From Mycobacterium arosiense ATCC BAA-1401 = DSM 45069 (GTDB lineage: Bacteria > Actinomycetota > Actinomycetes > Mycobacteriales > Mycobacteriaceae): 64,000 nucleotides of DNA. The stretch lies in NCBI RefSeq assembly GCF_002086125.1, contig NZ_MVHG01000007.1, forward strand, positions 58,663-122,662. Direction: 5' to 3'. The translations under genes were made by a program, and so were the position numbers. Of this stretch, positions 19,749 to 29,013 are shown in pieces; position 1 is the stretch's first letter; each line of letters opens with the position of its first letter. A model generated the notes under the pieces. The model worked only from the letters and a program-made list of their open reading frames with translations. It was not told the origin of the DNA and ran no database searches.

Positions 19749-20950
19749 AGCACCTCCTGTGAGCGCAGCTCCTCGAGCTGCTCGGCGGTCTTGCCCAGCA
19801 ACCCGATGAAGACGTCGTCATTGTGCTGGCCCGGTCGCGCGGGGCCGGCGTGGCGCAGGCGGCCCGGTGATTCCGAGAGCAGCGGCACGATGCCCGGGCC
19901 CAGCACGTTGCGCTGCAAACGCTCGTCGTAGTGCTCGATCAGCATGTCGCGGGCGCGCAGTTGCGGGTCGTTGACCACCTCGGCCACCGTGTTGATCGGG
20001 CCGGCGATCACCCCTGCGGCGGAGAGGGTTTCGATGATGTCACCGGGCTGGCGTTCGGCCGCCCAGGCGCCGATGATGTTGTCGAGTGCGTCCTGGTTGC
20101 GGCCCCGCGCGACGTGTGTGACGAACCGGTCGTCGGTGGCCAGCTCGGGGCGGCCCATCGCCTTGCACAGCCGGGCGAATACGGTGTCCTGGTTGGCGGC
20201 GATCACCACCCACGAGCCGTCGGCGCTGCGGTAGATGTTCGATGGCGCGATGCCGTCGAGCCGGGTGCCCGACGGTCCGCGCACCACTTTGCCGACGTCG
20301 TAATCGGGAATGGTGGATTCCTGCACGGCCAAACATGATTCGGTCAGCGCGACGTCGACCACCTGGCCGCGTCCGGTGATGCTGCGCCGGTAAAGCGCGG
20401 CCAGCGCGCCCTGGGCGCCGAACATGCCGGCCAGGCTGTCACCGAGCGAGAGCGCCAACCGGGGCGGCGGCCCGCCGGGGAAACCGTTGAGGTGCCGCAA
20501 TCCGCTGGCCGCTTCGGCGACCGAGGCGTAGCCGGCCTTGGAGGCGTCCGGTCCGGTCTGGCCGTAGCCGGATACCCGCACCAGGATGATGCCCGGATTG
20601 CGTTCGCTGAGCACGTCATAGCCCAGGTTCCATTTTTCCAGTGTGCCGGGGCGGAAGTTCTCCACCACGATGTCGGATTTCTCGACGAGCTCACAGAACA
20701 GCTCACGCCCACGCGGGTGGCGCAGGTCCAGGGTGATCGCCTTCTTGTTGCGCGCATGCACCGTCCAGAAGACATGCTGCCCGTCGAGTTCGGCCTGGCC
20801 CCAGGTGCGCAGCGGGTCCGGGGCCGTCGGCAGTTCCACCTTGATCACCTCGGCGCCCATGTCGCCGAGGAGCCGGCCGGCGAAGGGACCGGCGATCAAC
20901 GTGCCCAGTTCGAGCACCCGAATGCCGTCCAGGGCGCCGGCGGACGTCAT
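19745..20950 (-). CDS. CaiB/BaiF family CoA-transferase
   Basis: Family III CoA-transferase (401 residues). The N-terminus LDGIRVLELGTLIAGPFAGRLLGDMGAEVIKVE is typical, as is the segment ALYRRSITGRGQVVDVALTES. It transfers CoA between carboxylic acids and is the likely activation step for the acid made by the upstream hydrolase or dioxygenase. Both ends overlap neighbouring genes by four bases, showing tight translational coupling. Donor and acceptor cannot be read from sequence. Confidence 0.93.
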   Translation of the reverse strand: MTSAGALDGIRVLELGTLIAGPFAGRLLGDMGAEVIKVELPTAPDPLRTWGQAELDGQHVFWTVHARNKKAITLDLRHPRGRELFCELVEKSDIVVENFRPGTLEKWNLGYDVLSERNPGIILVRVSGYGQTGPDASKAGYASVAEAASGLRHLNGFPGGPPPRLALSLGDSLAGMFGAQGALAALYRRSITGRGQVVDVALTESCLAVQESTIPDYDVGKVVRGPSGTRLDGIAPSNIYRSADGSWVVIAANQDTVFARLCKAMGRPELATDDRFVTHVARGRNQDALDNIIGAWAAERQPGDIIETLSAAGVIAGPINTVAEVVNDPQLRARDMLIEHYDERLQRNVLGPGIVPLLSESPGRLRHAGPARPGQHNDDVFIGLLGKTAEQLEELRSQEVL

Positions 20951-22122
20951 TCGGCGCTCGCGAAGTCGTGCCGCACCAGCCAGTCGGTGACGATGGTGAC
21001 GGCGGCCCGTAGTGCGTCCCGCTGGTCGGGGCCCGCGTAATAGTGTGTCGCGCCAGGGATTTCGTGCATTTCCTTGTCCTCGTGTCCGATGGCCTGGAAC
21101 AGCCGGCGGGTATGACTGGGTGTGCAGGCGTCATCGGCAAGGTTACCGATGACCAACGCCGGGATCGCGATGTCGGGCCCGCAGGCGACCGCGTCGCCGC
21201 GCGCGTCGTCATAGCTCCATTGCGACAGCCAGCCGCGCAGGGTGCAGAACCGGGCCAGCCCGACGGGGCTCATGTTCACCACCTGAGGATCCCCCAGGTA
21301 GCAGGTGCCCGGGGCGCGTTCGTTGGGATCGACGGTCGGGTCCAGCCAGCGCGGGTCGGCCATGGTGCCGTGCACGACGAAGCCGAACTCGTCGTCGGGC
21401 CGCCCGGCGGCGGCCAGCTCGGCCAGCTTGTCCCTGACCCATGCGGTGATGCGGCGGTTGCGATCGATTTGCGCCTGCCGGTAGCGCTGCAGGAATTCTT
21501 GGCTGTAGGGCGGCTGATTGGGGTTGTCGGGGTTGTACAGGTCCAGCTCGGGATCGCGCCTGGTGGGGTCGGATTCGTCGAAGATCGACGCGTCCAGCCA
21601 TTCGGTCAGGGTGCCGTGCCGGCTGATGTGCGCGGCGAGCAGCATGATGCCGTCGGCGGCCGGCAGGTCGAGTTTGGTCAGGTCGGGGCCGTCACCGGTC
21701 GGGCTGCACGTGATGGTCGGATTCTGCGCCTGCTGCTGGTAGAACACCGAGAGCGAACCGCCGCCGCTCCATCCGGCCAGCACCACCTTGGAATAGCCCA
21801 GTCGTTTCTTCGCGTCCTTGACGCACTCGCCGAGATCCTCGACCACCTTTTCCATCAGCAACGCCGAGTCGGTGCCGCGGAAGCGGCTGTTGCAATAGAT
21901 GACGTGATGGCCGGCCCGGGCCAGCGCGCCCGTCATCGGCAGGTAGGCGCCCCCGCCGATCGGGTGCATGAACACCAGCACGGTGTCCGACGGCTTGTCC
22001 TTCGGCTTGAGCAGGTAGCTCTCCAGCACGGTGATCTCGGCCAGGCCACCGTAGACGTCGCGCACCCCGGAATTGTTCTGGAACGCAACGAGATAGGGGA
22101 TTCGGTCGTATTCATGCTTCAT
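20947..22122 (-). CDS. Alpha/beta hydrolase
   Basis: 391 residues. The nucleophile elbow is GWSGGGS (catalytic Ser) with the preceding oxyanion segment HPIGGGAYLP; the likely Asp lies in GNLADDACTPSHT and the His in IPGATHYYAG. No signal peptide, so it is probably cytoplasmic. It sits between the cupin dioxygenase-like gene and the CoA-transferase, a place that suggests hydrolysis of a ring-cleavage or ester product. The ATG start overlaps the upstream stop; the open frame continues further upstream only as a shadow. Confidence 0.88.
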   Translation of the reverse strand: MKHEYDRIPYLVAFQNNSGVRDVYGGLAEITVLESYLLKPKDKPSDTVLVFMHPIGGGAYLPMTGALARAGHHVIYCNSRFRGTDSALLMEKVVEDLGECVKDAKKRLGYSKVVLAGWSGGGSLSVFYQQQAQNPTITCSPTGDGPDLTKLDLPAADGIMLLAAHISRHGTLTEWLDASIFDESDPTRRDPELDLYNPDNPNQPPYSQEFLQRYRQAQIDRNRRITAWVRDKLAELAAAGRPDDEFGFVVHGTMADPRWLDPTVDPNERAPGTCYLGDPQVVNMSPVGLARFCTLRGWLSQWSYDDARGDAVACGPDIAIPALVIGNLADDACTPSHTRRLFQAIGHEDKEMHEIPGATHYYAGPDQRDALRAAVTIVTDWLVRHDFASAE

Positions 22123-23216
22123 CAGTGCTGTCCTAGGTCGTGGGCCAGTACTTCGGCCGACGGGGTCAGCCGGCGCCGGGTGTCGATGGCGATCACCTGC
22201 CAGTCGGCGCGGGAGTAGTCGTCGAATTTGCGTCGCGCCCGTTCCCGGGCCTTCTCCGGTGCGCCGTGGTGAACGCCTTGTGGCGCATGCGAAATCAAGC
22301 CGGGCGGCATCGGGATTCCGTACAGCGAACCGCCATGAAAGAAGGCGATCTCGTCGTAGTCGACGTTGCGGTGATACCACGGGGTGCGTTCGGTACCCGG
22401 AACACCTTCGGCGGGCTTGGGCAGGAAATTCATCACGTAGACGCCGGTGGCCTGCATGAACAGGTGCACGGTCGGGGGCAGGTGGACGCTGTCGGAGGTG
22501 ACCACGTTGTAGTCGGCGATGTTGAAGGTGAACGCGAAGTTGTCGCCACGCCAGCCCTCGACGTCCAGCGGATTGTGTTGGTAGAACAGCGTTGTCGGGC
22601 CGCCCTGGTGGATTAGCCGGACCTCGAACTCGCCGCCGGTTGCGTCCTCGTCGGCCGGCGCCGGTTCCGGGATGACGACCTGGGACGGGTCGAACGGGAA
22701 GTGGCGGCCCAGCGCGCCGGGCGGCGGCACCCGAAACTCGTCGTTGGCCTCGATCATCAGCATCGTCGTGGCGCTGTCGGGGAGCTGGCGCCAGGTGCAG
22801 GCCTTCGGGATGTACAGCCAGTCGCCCTTCCGATAGCGCAGCGGCCCGAATTCGGTCTCGGCCAGGCCGCCGCCCTCGTGGACGAAGCACAGCAGATCCC
22901 CGTCGACATGACGGACGAAGAACGGCATCGGCTCTAGACGTCGGCTCAACAGAATTCGGCAGTCGTCGTTGCCGAACATCAGCAGTGGCCCACCACCCGC
23001 TTCGGCGGCGTCGCTGGGCTTGAGTTCGCTGGACAGCACGTCGATGGGGCGCAGCGGGCCGACCGATCGATAGGCGGTGGGATCATGCCGCCGGTAAAGA
23101 TTGGCGGTGCGGCCGGTGAATCCGCCCCGGCCCAACTCGTCGTCCTTGAGGCCGTCGAGGTCGGCGTGCAGGCGGCGCGGTGTTCGGCCTGTTCGCAGGT
23201 GCACAAAGGATTCCAT
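22122..23216 (-). CDS. Homogentisate 1,2-dioxygenase-like cupin protein
   Basis: Cupin protein of 364 residues related to homogentisate 1,2-dioxygenase. Family-like segments are RHVDGDLLCFVHEGGG, the first cupin strand pair GPLRYRKGDWLYIPKACTW, and the metal-site region HGGSLYGIPMPPGLISH...HHGAPEKARE. It is shorter than true homogentisate dioxygenases (about 430-445) and no other genes of tyrosine breakdown adjoin it. A different aromatic or dihydroxy substrate is therefore likely. It is the first gene of the operon, preceded by an inverted repeat. Confidence 0.82.
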   Translation of the reverse strand: MESFVHLRTGRTPRRLHADLDGLKDDELGRGGFTGRTANLYRRHDPTAYRSVGPLRPIDVLSSELKPSDAAEAGGGPLLMFGNDDCRILLSRRLEPMPFFVRHVDGDLLCFVHEGGGLAETEFGPLRYRKGDWLYIPKACTWRQLPDSATTMLMIEANDEFRVPPPGALGRHFPFDPSQVVIPEPAPADEDATGGEFEVRLIHQGGPTTLFYQHNPLDVEGWRGDNFAFTFNIADYNVVTSDSVHLPPTVHLFMQATGVYVMNFLPKPAEGVPGTERTPWYHRNVDYDEIAFFHGGSLYGIPMPPGLISHAPQGVHHGAPEKARERARRKFDDYSRADWQVIAIDTRRRLTPSAEVLAHDLGQH

Positions 23217-23250
23217 GGACGGCCCCTCCGCCGGGGATCAGCCGGCCGGC

Positions 23251-23286
23251 GATCAATACTACAAAACTGAAAGTGACATTACTTTC
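23251..23286 (-). promoter_or_regulatory. Putative promoter/operator of the homogentisate-dioxygenase-like operon
   Basis: An AT-rich patch about 50 bp upstream of the first gene contains the inverted repeat GAAAGT-N6-ACTTTC (23269-23286). A -10-like TAGTAT on the minus strand lies at 23261-23256. The repeat falls where a -35 element would be, a usual place for a repressor site. The TetR protein of the same operon is the obvious candidate ligand, but this is inference from position. Confidence 0.45.
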
Positions 23287-23395
23287 TCTTTTTGGCCCAC
23301 ACAAGGGGCCATCTTCGCCGCTGTCGCTTAGAAGCGGACAACGGTCGAGTGCCATGCGCCCAGACCGCTGTGGCGACTGGGACCAGATGCGGCGT

Positions 23396-24367
23396 CTAAC
23401 CGCGAACGCGCAGCACGACCTTTCCCTTGGCGCTGCGGTTCTCCAGGGAGGCGACCGCGGTCGCGGCCTGCTCCAGCGGGTAAGCGACCGGCTCGGGCGG
23501 GGCAAGCTCCCCGGAGGTAAGCAATCGTTCGAGACCGGCCCACTGCTCGGCCAGCGCGCCCGGATGGGTTCCGGTCCACGCCCCCCAGCCCACACCGACC
23601 ACGTCAACATTGTTGAGCAGCAACCGGTTTACCTTGACGGTGGGAATCTCGCCGCCGGTGAAACCGACCACCAGCAGCCGACCGCCGGGCGTCAGCGACC
23701 GCAGGGAATCGGTGAACCGGTCGCCGCCGACCGGGTCGACGACGATGTCGACGCCACGGCCGTGGGTCAACTCCTTCACCGCGTCCTTGAACCCGTCGGC
23801 GAGCACTACATCCGTCGCCCCGGCCGCCGTGGCGATGTCGGCCTTGTCCTGCGTGCTGACCACCGCGATGGTGCGTGACGCGCCCAGCGCCGGCGCCAGC
23901 CGCAGCGCCGAAGTTCCGATGCCGCCGGCCGCGCCGTGCACCAGAACCGACTCGCCACGCTGCAGCCGGCCCCGCACGGTCAGCGCGAAATACACCGTGA
24001 GGTCGTTGAACAGCAGGCCGGCGCCCGCCTCGAAGCTCACATTGTCGGGCAGTTTGAACACCCGGTCCGGGGCCAACACCGCGACCTCGGCCATGCCGCC
24101 GGACAGCATCGTGAGTCCGACCACCCGGTCGCCGGCACTCACGTCCGCGCCCTCGGGTGCCGACCGGACCACGCCGGCGATCTCGGCGCCGAGCACGAAC
24201 GGCAATTCCGGGCGGTACTGGTAGAGGCCGCGGGTGAGCAGGGCGTCCGGAAAAGCCACCCCGGCGGCGTGTACGTCGACGACGACCCCGTCGCCCGTCG
24301 GTTCGTCGATGTCGGTCAGCTCGACCGCGTCTGGACCATCGAGCCGAGTCACCTGTACCGCGCGCAT
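23396..24367 (-). CDS. fadB4: NADPH:quinone oxidoreductase family protein FadB4
   Basis: Medium-chain dehydrogenase/reductase of the zinc-free quinone-oxidoreductase group (323 residues). The nucleotide motif is VLVHGAAGGIGTSALRLA; the catalytic-domain start is MRAVQVTRLDGPDAVE, and VVVDVHAAGVAFPDALLTRG follows. The translation closely follows Rv3141 (FadB4) as I know it, and the neighbours fadE23 and fadE24 are conserved although here displaced by an island. ATG start; the stop is at the edge of the regulatory region for the next operon. Confidence 0.93.
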   Translation of the reverse strand: MRAVQVTRLDGPDAVELTDIDEPTGDGVVVDVHAAGVAFPDALLTRGLYQYRPELPFVLGAEIAGVVRSAPEGADVSAGDRVVGLTMLSGGMAEVAVLAPDRVFKLPDNVSFEAGAGLLFNDLTVYFALTVRGRLQRGESVLVHGAAGGIGTSALRLAPALGASRTIAVVSTQDKADIATAAGATDVVLADGFKDAVKELTHGRGVDIVVDPVGGDRFTDSLRSLTPGGRLLVVGFTGGEIPTVKVNRLLLNNVDVVGVGWGAWTGTHPGALAEQWAGLERLLTSGELAPPEPVAYPLEQAATAVASLENRSAKGKVVLRVRG

Positions 24368-24389
24368 GCCACCAGAGCCTACTAACCGC

Positions 24390-24974
24390 TCAGAACCCGC
24401 CGGCCACCCGCACCACCGCCCGGCCGGAGAATTTGCCGGCGCGCACCTGGTCGATCACGCCGACGACGTCCTGCACGTCGACGTCGCTGACCAGAGCGTC
24501 CAGGTGGCGTGGCCGCAGCGAATCGCCGAGCCGGCCCCACAATTCGCGTCGCGGGCCGATCGGCATCAGCACCGAGTCCATGCCCAGCAGCGCGACGCCG
24601 CGCAGGATGAACGGCAACACCGTGGTGTGCAGGGCCGGGCCGCCGGTGAGGCCGCTGACCGCCGCCGCGCCGCCGTAGTCGACGGTGCTGAGCACGTCGG
24701 CCAGCGTCGCGCCGCCCACGCAATCGACCCCACCGGCCCAGCGTGCCTTGCCGAGCGGCCGTGGCTTGGCGTCGGGGTCGGCGGGCAGCCGGCCGATAAC
24801 CTCTGCGGCGCAAAGGTTTTTCAGCCGGTCGGCGGCCTCCGCCTTGCCGGTGGAGGCGACCACCTGGTACCCGGCGGCCGCCAGCAGGTCGACGCTGACA
24901 GAGCCAACGCCGCCGGTGGCCCCGGTGACGACGATGGGACCGGCGTCGGGCGCGATGCCCCAGTCGATCAGTGC
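24390..24974 (-). pseudogene. 3' half of a split yhdH-type quinone oxidoreductase (acryloyl-CoA reductase) gene
   Basis: C-terminal half of a YhdH/YhfP-family MDR protein: the frame runs L-I-D-W-G-I-A-P-D-A-G-P-I-V-V-T-G, then ATGGVGSVSVDLLAAAGYQVV (nucleotide-binding motif) and ends PFILRGVALLGMDSVLMP...RAVVRVAGGF. The gene is cut at 24974, where an unrelated sequence begins. The missing 5' half lies at 53435-53846 on the same strand. The two halves join in frame (S-V-Q then A-L-I-D) with no residue lost compared with E. coli YhdH. Confidence 0.9.
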
Positions 24975-25656
<682 letters not shown>

Positions 25657-25692
25657 TCACTTTTCATCGTTGAGCTTCAGACCTGCTGCCGT

Positions 25693-26716
25693 TCAGCGGA
25701 GCATAGCCGGCATCGATTCCCAACCCCGCACCGTTGACGTCGGCGAGAGTTTGGCGTTAGTCAGGTCAACGTCCCACTCCGGGAAGCGCTTCAAGACTTC
25801 CTCGAGTGCGATCCGACCCGCCAGCCGGGCCAACGCCGCACCGAGGCAGAAATGAATCCCGACACTGAATGTCAGGTGCTGGCGGGCCTCGCGGTGGATG
25901 TCGAAAACGTCGCCGTCCGGCGGGAATTGGCGATGGTCGCGGTTAGCGGCGCCGACCAGCAGCATCATGATGCTGCCCGCCGGCACTGTCTGGCGGTAGT
26001 AGTCGACGTCGCGGGTGACATACGTGGCCAGGTGGGGAGCCGGTGGCTGGCAGCGTAAGAGTGCTTCAATGGCCTGCGGAATCAATGACTTGTCTGCGGC
26101 TAGTTGGCGACGCTGCTCTGGATGTTCAGCCAGCACCTTGCCCATCGAGCCGATCAGCCGGGCGGTGGTCTCGTCGCCCGCGCCAGCGACCAGGCCCGCA
26201 TAGGCGAGCAGTTCGTTGCGCGTCAGGCGGCGCGTGGTGCCGGTCTCATCCTCGAATTCGACGTTCAACAGCTCGGTCATGATGTCATTTGACGGGTGCT
26301 CGGCTCGCCAGTCGATGTATCTGGCGAATACTTCGCCGGCGTCAATGCCTTCGGCGGCGACGTCATCGATTGGCCGGCCTCGGTGCGCAGGTTGGCGTCC
26401 CAGCGATCTCGGACGGCTTGCTGGTCGTCGTCAGGCATACCTAGCAACATGCCGATCACCCGCATCGGCATCTGCGCGCCGAGGTCCGCGACGAAGTCGG
26501 ACCGGTCGGCGTCGATCAGCGGATCCAAGCACTGAGCGCAGAATTCGCGGATCTTGGGTTCCAGCTCACTGATCTTGCGCGGCGTGAACATCCGGCCAAG
26601 CAACTTGCGGCGCGCGCGAACTTCCGTCCAGTCGACACGAACGTCCCGTCGGAGCGAGCCAGCGAGGCTTGATGAGCAGCCCGGCAGGCCAGGTCAATAC
26701 CAAAAATCAGCTCCAC
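25693..26716 (-). pseudogene. Cytochrome P450, frameshifted and 5'-truncated
   Basis: The C-terminal half is intact in one frame: I-helix AGLVAGAGDETTARL, the ExxR helix (EALLR), and the heme loop FSVGIHFCLGAALARL with its Cys. Upstream the frame changes near 26380: the preceding segment, RKLLGRMFTPRKISELEPKI to RDRWDANLRTEAGQ, is in another frame. A further 5' piece is barely recognisable and no N-terminal region is found. The gene cannot give a working enzyme. A homologue of the same class is intact at 35089. Confidence 0.85.
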
Positions 26717-26963
26717 GCAACTCCTTTCGTCGCGATCGACAGGGTCGGTCCCCAGTCCGACGGGCGTAGCCCAGACATTCCCGAAGCAGAAGTCCGCTAT
26801 TTAAGCATCTCCAAGCCCCAAACAGGGACACCGGCCGGCTTAGGGCACGTGCTCGCGGACGACCACTCAAGAATCAGGAACCCCGGGGGTTCCAGTCGGT
26901 GGCCGCGGTCGCGCGAGCACACACCAAACCTCAATGTCGGTGGTGTGCTGTAGGAACAGGGTT

Positions 26964-27341
26964 ATGAATCTGGCGATGTGGGCTGAGCGCCACGGTGTTG
27001 CGCGGGTGAGTGCGTCGCGCCGTCGCCGGCAGCGTGATGACAGTGCAGCTATCAACCTCGCACGCTACGAGGACATTGTTTGCGTCGTCTGCCCAGTTGA
27101 GGCCTCCGTCAAGCGTGGAGCCGACCGTAAGACCCGCCCGAGCCGGCCTGGTGGCCGTGAACCGCGGAAGGGAACCGGCCGGCGAACAACGCCGAGACGG
27201 GGTGCGAGTCGCATGATCACTAAAGATCACCCACTCGCGACGGTGCCGCATTGGGGCCAGATCCGATCTGGTCGGCATCCAAATCATCGCCGGGCTCTGG
27301 AACCTCAAAACCCGCAATCAATTATGGGCCAACTCTCCTAG
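26964..27341 (+). mobile_element. IS607-family element remnant: tnpA start fused to tnpB end
   Basis: The frame opens M-N-L-A-M-W-A-E-R-H-G-V-A-R-V-S-A, the MerR-like DNA-binding start of IS607-type serine recombinases (TnpA; mycobacterial members begin MNLAVWAERNGVARVTA). After about eight residues it continues D-D-S-A-A-I-N-L-A-R-Y-E-D-I-V and ADRKTRPSRPGGREPRKG, which is the C-terminal tail of a TnpB protein of the same element type. The recombinase catalytic domain and the TnpB RuvC core are gone, so an internal deletion has joined the two genes. Exact element ends are not visible. Confidence 0.75.
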
Positions 27342-27439
27342 CGAGTTGTTGCTCGATGACCTGCGGCTGCCTGTCGAGCGTCGTGTCGGCGAGGAGGGCA
27401 ACGCTCGAGCTGACTGACCGTACGCGTGCTTGCGGAGCA

Positions 27440-27472
27440 CTGTAATTACAGATACTGTCAAGCGTTATACAA
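27440..27472 (-). promoter_or_regulatory. 33-bp repeated motif, copy 1
   Basis: On the minus strand this reads TTGTAT-N5-TTGACAGTAT-N4-AATTACAG. The same blocks with identical spacing occur at 31061-31093 (plus strand), and the first two blocks at 44016-44036 (minus strand). Within this copy CTGTAATTACAG is also a perfect palindrome. It lies about 180 bp upstream of the plus-strand SDR gene. Operator or promoter function is inferred only. Confidence 0.5.
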
Positions 27473-27654
27473 GATCGTGCCCCTGGGCGTATGGATTCGG
27501 CGGTGAGCAGTCAGTGATTGCTGAAGACCGTGGCTACTCGGGAAGGCGATATCGCCATCAAGGACATGCTCGGTGCGCTGACCCGAGCCCGTAGTTGCCG
27601 CAACCATGAGGCCCCTGTGAGGCGGAAGAGCCGATGTGAATTAGGAGAGGGCGG

Positions 27655-28476
27655 ATGCCAGAGCTTGATGGGAGGGTCGCTGTCGTTACGGGGGCAGCGA
27701 GTGGGATCGGCGCCGCGACGGCGCGCGCGTTGGCTGAGGCAGGCGCGCGCGTTGCTGTTGTCGACGTCAACGGTGTGAGAGCCGAGGAGGTTGCCGCGGC
27801 GTTGACGCAGAGCGGAGCGCAGGTGATCGCAGTCTGCGCTGACGTCAGTGACGAGGAGCAGGTCGCGGGCGTTGTCGCGCGAACCGTACGTGAACTGGGA
27901 GCGCCGGATATCCTGCACAACAACGCGGCAGCCGTCGCGCCGGAGCACCTGGCCCGCGATGGAATGATCCACGACCTCGACCTGGAGGTGTGGGAGCGGA
28001 CGATGGCCGTCAATCTGCGCGGCTATTTCCTTTGCACGAAGCACGCCTTGCCACACATGATCGAGGGCGGCGGCGGTGTGATCGTCAACACGACGTCGGT
28101 CGGGGGAATATTCGGAGATGGTGGGCGTCCGAGCTATGGCACGTCGAAGGCCGGCATCATCGGCTTCACGCGTAATGTGGCAACGCAATACGGGAAACAC
28201 GGAGTCCGGTGCGTGGCGGTTGCTCCGGGAATAATCATGACGCCCGCGGCATCGAGCGTGCCCGAGGAGTTCGTCACGATGATGCTCCGCCACCAGCTGA
28301 CATCACAACTCGGCGCGCCGGAAGACGTTGCCAACGTGGTGGCCTTCCTCGCCTCCGACCGCGCCCGCTTGATCACAGGCGTCACGATCCCACTCGACGG
28401 CGGATTGAGTGTGCATGGGCCGCAGTGGGCCGACGAGGCGGCGCTGCTTGCCGAGTTGGCGCCAGCAGGGAGCTGA
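27655..28476 (+). CDS. Short-chain dehydrogenase/reductase (SDR 1)
   Basis: Classical SDR of 273 residues with the nucleotide motif VVTGAASGIGAATARAL and an acidic residue after beta2 (VAVVDVNG), indicating NAD(H). NNAA stands at beta4; the catalytic Ser lies in NTTSVGG, and Tyr and Lys are in S-Y-G-T-S-K. ATG start with GGAGAGGG upstream. Its last codons are duplicated upstream of the P450 at 35089, suggesting the two genes derive from an SDR-P450 pair. Substrate unknown, probably an alcohol/ketone of the island pathway. Confidence 0.92.
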   Translation: MPELDGRVAVVTGAASGIGAATARALAEAGARVAVVDVNGVRAEEVAAALTQSGAQVIAVCADVSDEEQVAGVVARTVRELGAPDILHNNAAAVAPEHLARDGMIHDLDLEVWERTMAVNLRGYFLCTKHALPHMIEGGGGVIVNTTSVGGIFGDGGRPSYGTSKAGIIGFTRNVATQYGKHGVRCVAVAPGIIMTPAASSVPEEFVTMMLRHQLTSQLGAPEDVANVVAFLASDRARLITGVTIPLDGGLSVHGPQWADEAALLAELAPAGS

Positions 28477-28494
28477 CAGTGCAGACCCCGCAGC
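28450..28494 (+). repeat. Duplicated SDR-P450 junction, copy 1
   Basis: The last codons of SDR 1, its stop and the following GTG match 35060-35104 at 40 of 45 positions. In the other copy the GTG is the start of an intact P450. Here the frame after GTG reads V-Q-T-P-Q and then loses similarity, so a P450 start has been left behind by a deletion. Confidence 0.6.
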
Positions 28495-28575
28495 GTGGCG
28501 TTGCGCGACTGCTCGCGGGAGGCGCCGGCGATCGCGTCCAAGACAGGAGGGTGAGATGACCGGGGCAGTGCTGTC

Positions 28576-29013
28576 ATGACGTGGCTGCCGATGACCGTGG
28601 ATGGGCGGAACGAGCGCGATGTGGTGCTGGGTGTGCATCCGGAGGTGTACGCGCGGCATCGGGAATTTCTCAAAGCATGCGCGGCGGCCATCGATCCGGA
28701 CCTGCTCGCGCTGTGTAAGGCACGAATCGCGCAAATGCTGCATTGCCGTGAGGAGCTCGCCTTGCACAGCCCCGATCTGCTCGCCGAGCTCAAGTCGTGG
28801 GAGCGATCGTCGTCGTTCACTGCGTTGCAGCGCACCGTGTTCGAATTCGTCGAACAGTTCGTCATCGACCCGTCAATGATAAGCCGCGAACTCGTTACCA
28901 GTCTGGAGCGCGAGTTGGGAACGTCCGGGGTCATCAACTTCACGACCGTCATCACGGGATACGAGGCCTCGCTCAGGCTGTCGACGTTGCTCGACCTGGA
29001 GCCGGCCCCATGA
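28576..29013 (+). CDS. AhpD/carboxymuconolactone-decarboxylase-like protein
   Basis: All-helical 145-residue protein. The pattern HPEVYARHREFLKACAAAIDPDLLALCKARIAQML followed by H-C-R-E-E-L-A-L-H resembles the AhpD-like fold, with a single Cys near the usual redox site. The start is preceded by a seven-codon mini-ORF (28556-28579) that has a strong AGGAGG site and overlaps the start as TCATGA, so initiation is probably coupled. It overlaps the next AhpD-like gene by four bases; the two may form a hetero-oligomer. Function uncertain. Confidence 0.7.
   Translation: MTWLPMTVDGRNERDVVLGVHPEVYARHREFLKACAAAIDPDLLALCKARIAQMLHCREELALHSPDLLAELKSWERSSSFTALQRTVFEFVEQFVIDPSMISRELVTSLERELGTSGVINFTTVITGYEASLRLSTLLDLEPAP

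Noticed and set aside
20947..22890. Hydrolase reading frame extended to 647 codons
   Set aside because: The part upstream of 22122 lies inside the HGD-like gene in another frame and has no similarity to hydrolases; the overlapping ATG at 22122 is the natural start.
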